DNA from: Petunia secreta
Lineage: Eukaryota > Streptophyta > Magnoliopsida > Solanales > Solanaceae
Assembly (NCBI GenBank): GCA_029990175.1
Contig: JARKIP010000064.1
Span: forward strand, 10,248,001-10,312,000
Direction: 5' to 3'
DNA: 64,000 bases
Position numbers and translations under genes: made by a program. The notes beneath the pieces are model-generated. The model did no database searches. It was not told the DNA's origin and was given only the letters and a program-made list of their open reading frames with translations. Below, one piece after another: positions 11,822 to 23,418 of the stretch; the stretch's first letter is position 1, and the number at the start of each line of letters is the position of its first letter.

Positions 11822-13094
11822 TCAAATTAGGCTAAAGACTTCATTCCTCACATCTTAGGGCAATCCAGTTAGGAACCTGATACCCTATTGGCATACGCAA
11901 TCCGCTGGTCAGGCCTATATACAGGGTTTAAGGTCACACAACCAAACCCCAAATAAATTATATTTTTTGTATGTTGCCCATAACTCACTGAGTGCGAATA
12001 TATATTCAATTCCATTATCGGGGTCCATTTCACCCTTTAAACTATTAATTGAACTTATTAAGACGATGTCTAATATCTCAATTATTACCGTAAATATATA
12101 TTCAAACACACGTAATAAACTCAAATAATATATTAGGATCATTACCTGAATGTTTCGGGGTAAAAATTCTACTTTTCTCCGGCCCCTTTTTTTATTTTCT
12201 GGCATTTTTTTCTGAAAATTTTCTCTGTTTCTCGCTTTCTCTGTTTCTTTCTGTTTTCCCCCATTCTTAATATGTTTATTTCTAAGCTTATATAAGCTGA
12301 GTACTTCTGTACTTAGCCACCGCCATTAAGTTTGACTTTTTTTTTTTGATAAAAATTAAAACGGTGTCCTACGATATTCAAAATAATTTCAAATTTTACA
12401 TACAAGTTATACAAAATATATATAACATACTCGCGTAGGCGGATCTCAAATTGGACACCCGAAACTCAAGATGCGAATTTAAATGAAAAAAAAAGTCAAA
12501 TTATTTAACTTTCGGCATTTTAGCGGAAACTAGCCGAACAACATCGAAATTCACTTTCGAAAGTTTACAAAAGTCACAAATAATCATACGAACCTAACAG
12601 CGCTTTCGGATTTCGAATCGGAGTTCGTTCGCCAAAACCGGGCTCAAAAATCTATTTTTAATATTTATTGTCAATAAAAACTGACACCTTTTTCCGATAC
12701 CTACCAAACGAGTTCTGATTTAGCTCAAATTTTACAGATAGGTCCTAATGGACATTATGAATATTTTAAAATTATCGGCACGCCAATCGGAGTCCTAACT
12801 TTCGAAACGACTGACCGAGGTCGTTTCATTCCCATAACCGTAGAACATTATATCTTATTAAACTCGACTTCCTACTTGTTATATTTTCTAGATAATTACT
12901 TAGTTTTATTATTTAATTAAAGTGTAGAATAATTCTCAATAAACAATCACAATCTTTTCTTGTTTAGATAATTAGGAATTGTTTGATTTAGCTAATAGTT
13001 AATCACAAGTATCTGTGGGACGATGCTCCATCTTATCACTTTATTACTTGTCGACTGCGTATACTTGAGTGTGCGTTTGGGAGCAATAAGTTTT

Positions 13095-13112
13095 TGGCGC
13101 CGTCGCGGGGAC
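13095..13112 (+). other. E2 primer-binding site (tRNA-Asp type, altered)
   Basis: TGGCGCCGTCGCGGGGAC lies 6 bp past the 5' LTR end at 13088. The known plant tRNA-Asp primer site is TGGCGCCGTTGCCGGGGA, so there are small differences in the middle. This site type is known from Athila/Tat-like Ty3/gypsy elements. Confidence 0.75.
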
Positions 13113-13211
13113 TTATAAATTTAACTATTTTTCTAAACTAGACTTTTACTTTTATCTGTTCAAGTGTTTCTTATTTATTTTGTTTAGTTTTCTATTATGT
13201 TACTTGTTATC

Positions 13212-14095
13212 ATGGCATCTATCAATAAAAATTGGTCGAATGATGGTTGCTCAAATTTTGATGATCTCTATCTACTTTATAGAGGAACTCACTTATGGAA
13301 AATTGTCCAACTCTTTCAACCATACGAGACTGGTTATGTGAATTTTCTACGGCCTTTGATTGGAACTTTTGCAATTTATGTGGTGGTCAATGGAATGATT
13401 TTCCTAAGTGTCATACTCCTTCCCCCAATAATATTTGTGATAATTCTAATGATGTTTGTGAGTTTGACAGAAGCGATAAAGTGCAGGTTGGGAGCCAAAG
13501 TTGGCTTAAGGATCAAACTCAGCTCTTAGAAGCTTATGAGGACTTTAGGAGTGAATTTACAAATATGAGGAAATAATTTACGGAAGAAAGAGTGGAGCTC
13601 GGACAAGAAATTGACAAATTTGGCTTGGCTATTCATGATTTGGAGGCGAATTTGAGTGATATGATTGAGGTGTCTGATGCCCAATTACCAGTTTTTGTGG
13701 ATAGTACATTTGAGCTAGAAGAAGAGCTTAGGAACCTAGTTGAGGAGCAAAAAGTGAAATTACTATCATTCGACCCTATAATAGTTAATGATGATGTGGT
13801 TGAGAAAGTCGTATTAGAATCAAGCGAAGAAATGAAAAATATAAAGGGTGACATGGTAATCGAGACATCCGAGCTAGTAGAGGAGTCTAGGGAAGAGGAA
13901 CAAGGTGCTTATCTTCAAAAATTTGTGATGCCAAGGAGACAAAACAACATCCCTCATTTAAAGGCTAAGAGGTGCAAAATGCGACGATTATTTCTTGATT
14001 TCTTTGGTTTTATATCACCACACCGAGACCATGTTCGTAAGCTTGAAATCAAATTGGGGAGACAATTTATAAGTTCGAAGTGGAGGCAAAAGTGA
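13212..14095 (+). pseudogene. E2 internal ORF relic, product unknown
   Basis: The reading begins MASINKNWSND at 13212 in one frame, shifts near 13295 to ENCPTLSTIRDWLCEF and a CNLCGG motif, and runs to a TAA at 13574-13576. It then continues in the same frame through FTEERVELGQEIDKFG to 14095. One frameshift plus one stop thus break what looks like a single protein of about 290 aa. The second half is acidic and helix-prone (EELRNLVEEQKVK, SEEMKNIKGDM) and ends in a basic stretch (KAKRCKMRRLF). I do not recognise the family. It lies between the PBS and a long non-coding tail, where a gag gene would be expected, but no gag signature is visible. Confidence 0.5.
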
Positions 14096-15876
14096 TTATT
14101 TTATTCATGTTGTGCCGCAACTTTAAATCAGGCACTTCATGGGAGGCAAACCCGTATTTTACTACTTTCTTTAGTTAGTTTTAAATTTTTCTAAAGAAAA
14201 AAGTTGATTGAAAAAAAACAAAAGAACAAAATGAGTACTTTGGTGCTAACTTATTGTTTAGTTTTGTTGAGTTATCAGCATTAGGAGAACATTCCAGGGA
14301 GGTGTCAGATGACAAAAACGTTAAGAGGATCAACAAGGTTCCATGTGGTACAACTTACGTGCGCTGCATTCAACATTGCATAAGCGTTATGGCTGCAGTG
14401 GAAAACGAGACGGCGTAAAGATGGTCATTGCGCCTGTCACTGTTTGAGCTAAACAATTGCTGAAATACTTTGTTGTGCTGCGCACTCCACCCAATTTTCT
14501 CTGTTGGTGCACGTCTAGCTGAGGCTCCCCTGTCAGCCTATATGAGGGAAGTTTTTTTACCACCCTACTTGTTTATTATTTGTTGAGTGTATTGAGGATA
14601 TTGCACAATTTTAAGTATGGGGTGGAGAATTCCTATATTTTGATGTGTAATTTTTTTTAGTTTGTCAATTGACGTCTTTATTTGTTTCTTTCTTCTATGT
14701 TTTTAGCCATAAAAGAAAAATATTATAAAAATAGGAATCAAGAAAATACTAAAAAAAATGAGATACGTTTTAGTTAGTCTTTTCTTAGTTTTTTTAGTCA
14801 TAATTAGAGTAGATAATAATCCCCCATGGTTTTTCTTTTGGCATAGGTTCTTTTCCATGGGATGTACTTTTGAATCGAGTACTTTTTATTCTTTTTAGAT
14901 AGTCTTTAGTTGTAGTAGTAGTAAATAAAGGATGAATCGCTTAGCTTAGTTCCTTATAGCTATAGCTAGAGCCTGATGACACATTATATGATGGAAAAAT
15001 GACCGTTAGGAAAGTAGGGAAGGGCCTGATTCTTAGCTTTAACTCAAGTTCATTTGCTTAAGTCCTATGGTGTCAACTCCACTTTGAGCACTTTGTTTCT
15101 CCTATGTACTTAAATAGTTGTGAACATAGCCTTTGATTAGCAATGATAAAGAGAATGAACATAAAAAAAATGAAAAAAAAAAGAGGAATGAAAGATATAA
15201 TTGAAAATCGTTTGAGAGCCTATGAAGGGGTATGAAGCAAGGAAGGTATATGGGAAAAAAAGGAAAAATGTGCAAAGCACAAGAAAATAAAAGAGAAATA
15301 AAGGATGGGGCAATGTTCCTATGCTCGAATAAGGGAGATAAAATTCTCGAGTATGAACACGCCAAAGGCACCCTAGTGAGGTTGATGTGTCTCATCCAAC
15401 TCCTAGGTCCCCAATCATCCAATGTTGTAAAAATCATGGAAAATACCTCGTTTTTGAGCCTTGAGGCTTTAAAATAGAAGTTAAAGTTAATTGTGATATC
15501 TATTAGTTAATTATTTGATATTAAGTGAATTCTCTAAAGTCTTGCCGCTTAGGTCCATTGTTTTATTATTGAAGTCGTAGGGGGAAACAATCACACACAC
15601 TGTGGACCCTTGAATTTTTGGTACTTGCATGTGAGTTAAGTTAATGCATCAATCTTATTTCCCGAATGCGCTTAATGAGTTGTGATCTTGATATTGTGGA
15701 AGGCTTTAGTATTTTGAGTTAGATGAAGCGATAGAAAATAAAGAAAGACCTCTAAGGTTATGAGATTAAATGAGAACTATGTGGTGTAGCAATAGTGTTG
15801 AAGTCCCTTAAGTTGAGTTGTTGAGTTGTCTAAATGAGTTGTTGAGTTTGGATTGCTCGAGGACGAGCAATAGTTT
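14096..15876 (+). other. E2 internal non-coding tail
   Basis: About 1.8 kb between the broken ORF and the polypurine tract contains AT-rich sequence with many stops. I see no pol domain on either strand. The segment around 15855-15889, with GCTCGAGGACGAGCAATAG then TTTAAGTGTGGGGTG, resembles the 3' end of many plant Ty3/gypsy elements. Confidence 0.6.
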
Positions 15877-15889
15877 AAGTGTGGGGTGT
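15877..15889 (+). other. E2 polypurine tract
   Basis: The purine-rich run AAGTGTGGGGTG lies directly upstream of the 3' LTR start (15890), as expected for a plus-strand element. Confidence 0.7.
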
Positions 15890-17142
15890 CGATGTTGGCA
15901 ATATTTTTATATATTTTAATTTACTCCTAATTTTACCACTGTTTGAGTATTTTCTGTGGCTTAACATGCCAACATTAGTCAATTATTAATATTATATTAA
16001 TTCTAGGTGTTGTGTTTGATTTAGGTACAACTTAAGAAAGTGTTTTACAACAAGCGCAAAATCAAGAGCAAGGTTGGGCTGAAAGTTGAAGCTTGGCTGG
16101 AGTTTGGATACTTGAGCAAAACAAGTGTAGAAGTTATAATCCTAATTACATATGGAGGGGCAACGCACATGAGAGAAACACCAAGCAAAGTTCAGATATT
16201 CTAGTCCTAATCTACTTTGGATAGGGACAGTAATATGTATTTTATTAATTTTTTGTTGCTTGGGATAAGGAGTGTGTAGTTAATAGAAACTATAAGAAGT
16301 CTTAAGTTGATGCTGGATAGCAGACGGAGGTTGGGGGGCTGCTTGGATACGCCAGGAGCAGCACACACGGCTGGAAGCTCAACTTCAGTTCCGAGTTTTT
16401 CTTCTCTTTCCCTTTATTTAATTTTATTAGTTCTAGAATTGTGGTATTCTCCATCTATGTTGAATTTCAGATGTTAATTTAATTTTATTAGTTTATCATA
16501 TGGGTTATTTATTAAATCCAGAGCTTAATTATTTGATTGCTTGATCACCAATTGAATACTATTTATGAATCTTGAATTTAATTTAGGAAAGGGAATTCTT
16601 GATTGCAATAGGATTTAATAGGACTTGTTCTTGAACTTGGGCATCAGGGAATGGATTCGCGGATAAGGATAGGAGTATACCTATTCGCCTTGCTTGATCA
16701 CATTTACATGAATTATTAATGCATTCTTGTTAATTAATTCCATAGGAATTTAGGCGCTAGATTAGCTTGAATGGTGAACATGATATTGGGAGAGTCTTGT
16801 AAGCAATATTAACCTTGTCGATTAGTAATCCAGATAAATTAGTTAGTCAAATTAACTGAAGAATTCAACAGGATCGATAGATTTTTCATAACCCTAGAAC
16901 ATTATATCTTATTAAACTCGACTTCCTACTTGTTATATTTGCTAGATAATTAGTTAGTTTTATTATTTAATTATAGCTTAGAATAATTCTCAATAAATAA
17001 TCACAATCTTTTCTTGTTTAGATAATTAAGAATTGATTTATTTAGTTAATAGTTAATCACAAGTCTCTGTGAGACGATGCTCGATCTTATCACTTTATTG
17101 CTTGTCGACCGCGTATACTTGCATGTGTGTTTGGGAGCAACA
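15890..17142 (+). repeat. E2 3' LTR
   Basis: This 1253-bp LTR begins CGATGTTGGCAAT (5' partner TGATGTTGGCAAT) and ends GGGAGCAACA (5' partner GGGAGCAATA). It carries neither the MITE nor E3, so it is the reference for both empty sites. Confidence 0.88.
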
Positions 17143-17539
17143 CTCAATCCTGGAGTGAACCTGCCGAAACGAAATAGATAGACAAGAAACAAACAACAAA
17201 CAAGGGTGAGTCAAAAGGACTCAATAAGAGGAGAGATTAGCCACCTCAAAGAATAGGATAGCTAGCCAGGGAGAAAAGAATTAGATAAACCAAATTCCTC
17301 TTATTTAAATTATAAAACGGCAGAGCCAGATAATAACTGGAAACACGTATGGAACCATAAACTCATAAACAACTAGGGACATAAGATAGGCAAAACATAT
17401 AGGTATTCCGAACATATCACCAATCAGAAATACATGAAACATACACGAAATGTCGCACTATAATCACACAATTCACAACAACCAGTGCAATGAAATGGAA
17501 TGAATGCAGTATGATGCAATGGGTTCACATGTGCCTGTA

Positions 17540-17705
17540 ATTCCGTCCCGAAGCGGAATACTCCTGCATTCGATGGGAATACAATATAGTAACCAGCTGG
17601 AGCGGAATACTCCTACTCCTGGGGCGGAATACTCCTGCACCCGATATGATATAAACCAGAGGCAGAATACTCCTGTACTCTCCTGGGGTGGAATGCTCCT
17701 GCACT
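17540..17705. repeat. Short degenerate repeat in the E1 LTR
   Basis: Five or so copies of a GCGGAATACTCCTGCA-like unit with variable spacing (24-60 bp) occupy the place where the E3 LTRs have the 54-bp minisatellite. Confidence 0.7.
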
Positions 17706-18845
17706 ATCCAAAGAAATGGATACAAACACTTACCTTATTTCAAATTGCTACTCAACAACCGTTTTATCCTTTGGATTCACTGCCAAACGATCTTGCTCAT
17801 TCAATAAGCAGAAAATATATCAAGTTAGGCTAAAGGCTTCATTCCCTACATCTTAGGGCAATCTAGTTAGGAACCTGATACCCTATTCGCATCAGGCCTA
17901 TGTACAGTCTCCAAAGTCACAAAGCCAAACTTTTAATAAATTATATTTATGAGTTGCCCATATCTCCCTGAGTACGAATATATAATCAATCCATTATCGG
18001 AGTCAAATTATCCCTTGAAACTATCAATTTTACTTATTAGAACGGTGTCTACTATCCCAATTTCCACCGTTAAAATATATTCAAATACACATAATAAATT
18101 AACATCATTATCTAGATGATTTGGGATGAAAATTCTATCTTTTTCCTCTTCTTTTCCTTTTGGCGTTTTTTCTTCGTTACCTACTCTGTTTTATTTCTGT
18201 TTCGTTTCGTTCTTTCTCCTTTCTGTTTGATTCTGGAGCTCTTATGATCTAAGGAGCTCTTATAAGCTAATCCCATAACTCATGCCACCGCCTTACTCTT
18301 TTTCATTTTTTTTGTTTCCTTTTTTTTTTTTTTCCTTTTATTTAATTTTCTTTTCTTTTCGTTTTCGTGGCGACAATTACAACGTAACTGTACGAAATTT
18401 GAAATAATCTCAAATTTCGCATACAAGTTATATAAAATATATGTAACATACTCGATAAGGCAGATCTCAAATCGAATTCCTGAAACTCAAGATGCGAATT
18501 AAATAGAAAAAGATCAAATTATTAATTGTCGGAATTTTAGTCGAAATCAATCGAACAACCTCAAAATTCACTTCAAAAATTCATACAGGTCACAAATGAC
18601 CATATGAACATAACGACGCTTTCATATTTTTAATCGGAGCTTATTCACCAAAAATCGAGATTGAAAACCTCTTTTTAAGATTTACCGACAACGAAAACTG
18701 AAACCTTCTTTTAATACCTACCAAACGAGGTCCTATTTGGTTCAACTTTTACAGACAGGTCCTAATAGACCTTACAAAAATTTTAAAACTATCGGCACGT
18801 CAATCAAAGTCCTAACTCCTGAAACGACTATCTAAGGTCGTTTCA

Positions 18846-20939
18846 CAGCCGATAATGGCAGTGTGATTTCGAACACAGGACTTCAACCTACTTTACTATC
18901 GGAGTTTATTAACACATCATTTAAACATTTAAGTTGTAGAGAAAAACATATTTAATATTTTTTTCAAGATCTTCAAGAGAAAGGTTATGACTTTTAGCAA
19001 TCGATCAATCCCCAGCAATAAGAATGACCTTAAAAATCGGGAAATCAATGATCAATATATATAATCAATGGCAGATGTATGTTATTATTTGAAACCCATA
19101 ATTTTTTATTTAGATCATGAATATGTAATATATGTGAAGACTCTAGAAAATTAATACTATTATGTTTTGAACTCATATATTTAAAAAACTCAAAAATTTG
19201 AACCTGGTAAGATTCCGAGTTCGCCTAGAAAGTTTAGTTATATTACATCACTATCATATTTTTTATGAGTAACAAGTTGAACCACTTCTCAAGTATCATT
19301 TATTCAGGCCTCGTGGGATAAAAATCAAATGGACACTAACTTCAAAACCTTTGGTGTTTAACGGATTTGTACTTATATACTTCTGCAGCTAGCTGAATAG
19401 ATGGAAATTACACAACTAAAAAACTGTTCGTTGTTGTCTGCCATAACTACATCGTATTAGCAAACATAATCCTATCATATCAAAATTAAAGAAACTTGAG
19501 TAGTATATATGGTCCAAACACGTGAAATTTCTTTATAATAACATTATGTTGAATGGTGGTAAAATTTGAGTGCAAGACCTCTGCATCCTATGGAATACCA
19601 TGCCAAAAACAAACTTATAATTAATATATGTCTTTGAGAAGTTTCAATGTGATCAACTCAGAAGAGAGATATAAACTATAAAGTGATTCAACTATTAATT
19701 TGAGGCCTTTGGGTTTTAGCTCCAATAAAGAAACTTCTGATAGCTTCCCTTTTAACGGGCTGAGTGCAATGCAAATTTATATTAATCAGACTAGTGTATT
19801 GTGAATATTTGATGGTTACACCCAGAGAGAAAAGATACAAAGTGATAAATTCTCTTGAAAAGTACCTCAATATATGGAGAGACTTAACGTCAGATTAATT
19901 TCATATTCTTAATTCTATGACACTTCCTAGTTACATCCAAAAGCTAAATAGTTCAGGTCATATGTAGCAAGTCGCTTACTGAAGTCACTGTTGGTCCTAA
20001 GTGACTATAATCAGCTAAACACGAAGTTATTTCATGGTTGACATATGCAAGTTTGTTACAAATATTTGTACTAATGCCTGCTATTTGTGATACCTGCATT
20101 TCTCAAATCTTGTCCATCACACTATCTCCATTTTTGTCAAATTCGAGTGCAAAGTTTTGGGGACCCATTCTCTTGAATCCACACCTGCAAATTAAAACAG
20201 TTGGTTTGTGGAGCAAATATACATCAAACACTACACGCTTAGTTAGTGATGCCTTCCCCAGCACAAGCTTGTCCGAGATTTGGCTTTTGCTTTTGATGTT
20301 AATGCTACTAATAAAGGATATGAACATAAGTGAGAGACCCCTTTTGTGATTTTCGGTCCTTAATTAGCAATTAGAGGTTAATATAATCATCTGCCAACTG
20401 CAAATCTACAACAAGAGGAGTGTCGAATTACCGATGAAACCAGAATAAACAAGAGTTTAATTAATTTTCGTATATTGACAGTGTAAATTTATTCACACCT
20501 TCGGCCATTTAAAAAGTCAAAATACATCACTATTCACAATAATTAAATTGAATTAGTAACTCGAAAGATAAGACAAATGAACTTTCGCTGGTTAAATTGT
20601 ACTCATATCGTCTTAATGTTCATGACAACACCAGTGGCATATAAATTTAATCTAATATAAACAATGTTATTAATCAATGTTGCCATAAATTAAAATACCA
20701 CTGCAGTAAGGCTCATGCAATTTTTAGAAGGCTTGGGCCACCCTAATTAAGTCTATTACATTGCATACCAAAAGAAGATAAAGTGAAAAAACAGCTAAAA
20801 TTAACTCTCTTCCGTTTCAAACAAATTAATGTTGTTTACGTTCAACGACCAATACATCTTCTCCAGTGTCTTTTTCTCTCAATTTTCCCTCTAAAAAGAT
20901 AACTTTCAAAACCTATAGGACAAACATTCTTTTTGGGCC
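18846..20939. other. Intergenic region upstream of the WIP gene
   Basis: About 2.1 kb of AT-rich sequence follows the E1 LTR. I see no gene that I can support. A short minus-strand frame at 20103-20327 reads FALEFDKNGDSVMDKI, but it is isolated and I do not recognise it. No transposon ends are visible. Confidence 0.5.
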
Positions 20940-20946
20940 TATAAAA
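20940..20946 (+). promoter_or_regulatory. TATA box of the WIP gene
   Basis: TATAAAA lies in CCTATAAAAACAC, 95 bp before the ATG at 21041. Transcription would start near 20970, leaving a leader of about 70 nt. Confidence 0.65.
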
Positions 20947-21040
20947 ACACATGGAATATATCCTAGGATGCATCAATATTTTTTCACTTATACTAAGGTT
21001 TGATCATTAAAACACACACACTGCACGCCCCTCAAAAGAA

Positions 21041-22219
21041 ATGGCGAGCTCGTACTTTGCTTCATCTTCTCCTGTTGATCAAAATCATCAGATTGAACCA
21101 TTTGATTTCTTTGCAGATAAAACTCAAAATGCATTTGAATTCCTCAGTTTGTCCCAATCATCTGAGAAAGAAACACTATCCAATGATAAAGAAAACCCTA
21201 ACTCTTGCAACTGGTTAAACAAAGAAGATGATGTGACTGTTGCCTTACACATTGGTCTTCCAAATTTTAGCAGTGGCTCTAGTACTAATCCAACTGATTA
21301 TAACAAAGGAGATGGAACTGTGGCTGCGGCTACACAATATTGGATACCAACTCCTTCACAAATTTTGGTTGGCTTCACCCATTTTTCATGTCACATTTGC
21401 CACAAAACGTTCAATCGGTACAACAATCTTCAGGTGCACTATCTTTCATGCCTCAGAATATCATAGAGGCATTCATTGATTTTTTTTTTTTTTTGTTCGC
21501 ATGTATTTAATTACTTGAATGGGTGGAGTTACAACCAGCGAGAACACTCTTTGCCTGAAAATTTTATTATGTATACTAGCTAGTAATTATACATATTAAA
21601 TCTTGAACGTCAATAGCGAAATTCTTGACTTCTGATTACTTGTATTGTTGTCATCATCAGTTATCTTCTATAAGGTCGATTTACTACTAGAACTGCAATG
21701 CCTAATCTGAGCATTATGGATATTCTTTATATACATATTCTAAATCATCTAATTTTTTGCAATTATTCAACTATTTCATTTTACAAGCAGATGCATATGT
21801 GGGGTCATGGTTCACAATATCGAAAAGGACCAGAATCACTTAAGGGAACACAACCAAAAGCTATGTTAGGGATTCCATGCTATTGTTGTGAAGAAGGGTG
21901 CAAGAACAACATAAATCACCCAAGGGCTAAGCCATTGAAGGATTTTCGGACACTGCAAACACACTACAAGAGAAAGCATGGGACAAAGCGTTTTGCATGT
22001 AGGAAATGTGGCAAGTGCCTCGCAGTGAAAGGGGACTGGAGAACTCATGAGAAAAACTGTGGGAAGCGTTGGCTTTGTGTTTGTGGTTCAGATTTTAAGC
22101 ATAAGAGGTCACTTAAAGATCATATTGCTTCATTTGGTGAAGGCCATGGCCCTTGTCCTCCTAATTCTTTTGAAGGGGTTGAAGTTCAGAAAGCTGGAAC
22201 ATATTCTGTTTATGTTTGA
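21041..22219 (+). CDS. TT1: WIP-domain C2H2 zinc-finger transcription factor, TT1/WIP1-like
   Basis: Two exons, 21041-21433 and 21791-22219, encode 273 aa. The intron 21434-21790 starts GT and ends AG in phase 0. The N-terminal half is variable except for LHIGLP (residues 69-74). The WIP domain starts at YWIPTPSQIL (100-109). Finger 1 uses Cys117, Cys120, His133 and His137 and is split by the intron. Finger 2 spans about Cys163-His194. Fingers 3 and 4 (Cys201, Cys204, His217, Cys221; then Cys227, Cys229 and the KHKRSLKDH region) follow. The set LKGTQPKAMLGIPCYCC, AVKGDWRTHEKNCGKRW and CVCGSDFKHKRSLKDH is closest, from what I know of the family, to Arabidopsis TRANSPARENT TESTA 1. TT1 is a nuclear factor for proanthocyanidin build-up in the seed coat. 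The ATG has a TATA box 95 bp upstream. Apparently intact. It could be another WIP paralogue. Confidence 0.93.
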
Positions 22220-23200
22220 TACATAGCTATTCTTCAGGGCATTAAATATTTCAATCGGAAGTTATTGTTATCTTTTTTTTTTTTTTTTTTTTTCGCCAAT
22301 ATAAGCTGTTCTTATAAATTTTATACTGTTCAAATTATAGTTTACAACCCAATGCAAATGCATCCAAATATGCCTTTTATAAAATGATACGAGCCATAAA
22401 CACAAAAAAAAAAAAAAAAAAGAACCATAAACATCAAAGTTCTCCGGCACTTAACCAAGAGTTTAAGTTATGCACCAACGAAATACAATCAAGTTTTTTC
22501 ATAAGACAATTACATGTAAATATCTGTAATATGCATGGGATAACTGATTACTTGCTATTATGGTATGTTAAAAACTAATTACTGCAATCCCTCTCAATTC
22601 AAGAATCAATTTGTTCAAATTTCGGAACTAAAGCAAATAGATATTCCAATTTTAAACAAAATAAGATACTCAGAAATTATAAAGAAACATAAAGGGAACA
22701 TCTTTCAATTTTAATCATATCAAAATACTACTTAAAAAAGAACTTTTTAAAATGGTACTGTCAACGTTCACTTAACTTTCCCAATACTTTCGTGTTAAAA
22801 TAATAATGCTCTTAGCAAATGTGAATATCCCCTGCGAATTCTTCTCCTCCCGAAGTTTACTTGAGAAGATTTAACTAAAATACCTCCAAAAAATTTGACT
22901 TAATTAAATGATCTTCTCTTTTCTTTTTAACTTATTTTTTTGAGGGAAAATAGTTAAATAAGGTTAAGTGGAGGTCGGAGGCTAGATTAAAAATAGAAAA
23001 ATTTGTGGGTAAAAGTGAACATTGTGGGAAAGTATATAAGCCAAACAAAAAATGGGTTATATAGCGGGTCAAAAATAAAAAATGACTCTTGAACAATTTT
23101 TAACCAAATTTTCCTTCCCTCTCTTACAATTCAGAAAGTATTTCATCCTTTCTTCCATTTACTTTATTGTCATTACCGCTCAATTTTCAAAATCTTGCAT
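22220..23200. other. 3' flank and spacer after the WIP gene
   Basis: AT-rich spacer with a 23-bp T run (22272-22294) and an A run near 22404-22421. No gene is seen. TATA-like stretches near 23030-23062 could belong to the DUF1985 gene downstream. Confidence 0.4.
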
Positions 23201-23418
23201 AGCTTTCGACAGTTTTTTAAGATAGAAGCAGCAATTGAAGCAATTTCGAGAAATCCCAATTTATTCAGGTGATGAACCCTAATATCATTTAGTTTATTTT
23301 TTCTGGTTCTTCTTTCTTAGTTTTAGAGCTTATGAAGAAACGTCAATGATGTTTTCGAAAAATTTAGGTTTTTTATTTTAGATAAAATGGGTTTATTTAG
23401 ACATTGATTTGACTGGTT

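Larger units (their letters stand above)
2398..12828 (-). mobile_element. E3 LTR retrotransposon (E1 family), nested in the E2 LTR
   Basis: On the minus strand the order is 5' LTR (12828-8286), PBS (8283-8271), a 3.1-kb interior with gag relics, a polypurine tract (5207-5195) and the 3' LTR (5194-2398). It sits in the E2 5' LTR. The uninterrupted E2 3' LTR reads through the same site at about 16880. The target repeat is short and imperfect: TTCC is shared at 2394-2397 and 12829-12832. No reverse transcriptase, RNase H or integrase is visible, so this is a gag-only or large-derivative element. Confidence 0.88.
8286..12828 (-). repeat. E3 5' LTR, carrying two insertions
   Basis: The LTR homologous to 2398-5194 is interrupted by a hAT element (8355-9414) and an organelle-like insert (11049-11821). 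Net of these it is about 2.7 kb. It has seven copies of the 54-bp repeat against nine in the 3' LTR, which accounts for most of the length difference. Confidence 0.85.
1135..17142 (+). mobile_element. E2 LTR retrotransposon, non-autonomous, nested in E1
   Basis: The element is bounded by TGATGTTGGCAAT at 1135 and GGGAGCAACA at 17142, with the 5-bp target duplication CTCAA at 1130-1134 and 17143-17147. The 5' LTR is in pieces (1135-2397 and about 12833-13088) because E3 inserted into it. The 3' LTR is 15890-17142. Without the insertions both LTRs are about 1.26 kb, and by eye they are roughly 90% alike, so this is not a young insertion. The PBS is at 13095 and the polypurine tract at 15877-15889. 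The 2.8-kb interior holds one broken ORF and no reverse transcriptase or integrase that I can see, so it depends on partner elements. Confidence 0.88.
762..18845 (-). mobile_element. E1 5' LTR, split by E2
   Basis: The LTR runs from TGACACGACC at 762 to GGTCGTTTCA at 18845, so on its coding strand it starts TGAAACGACC and ends GGTCGTGTCA. It is interrupted by E2. The parts are 762-1134 and 17143-18845, about 2.07 kb in all. It is homologous to the E3 LTRs but lacks the 54-bp minisatellite; in its place is a short repeat of a CGGAATACTCCTGCA-like unit near 17540-17705. It is therefore a different subfamily. Unrelated sequence starts at 18846. Confidence 0.85.

Noticed and set aside
20103..20327. 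Minus-strand frame with FDKNGDSVMDK, resembling an EF-hand loop
   Set aside because: A single partial loop without the flanking helices or a second hand, and no gene context.
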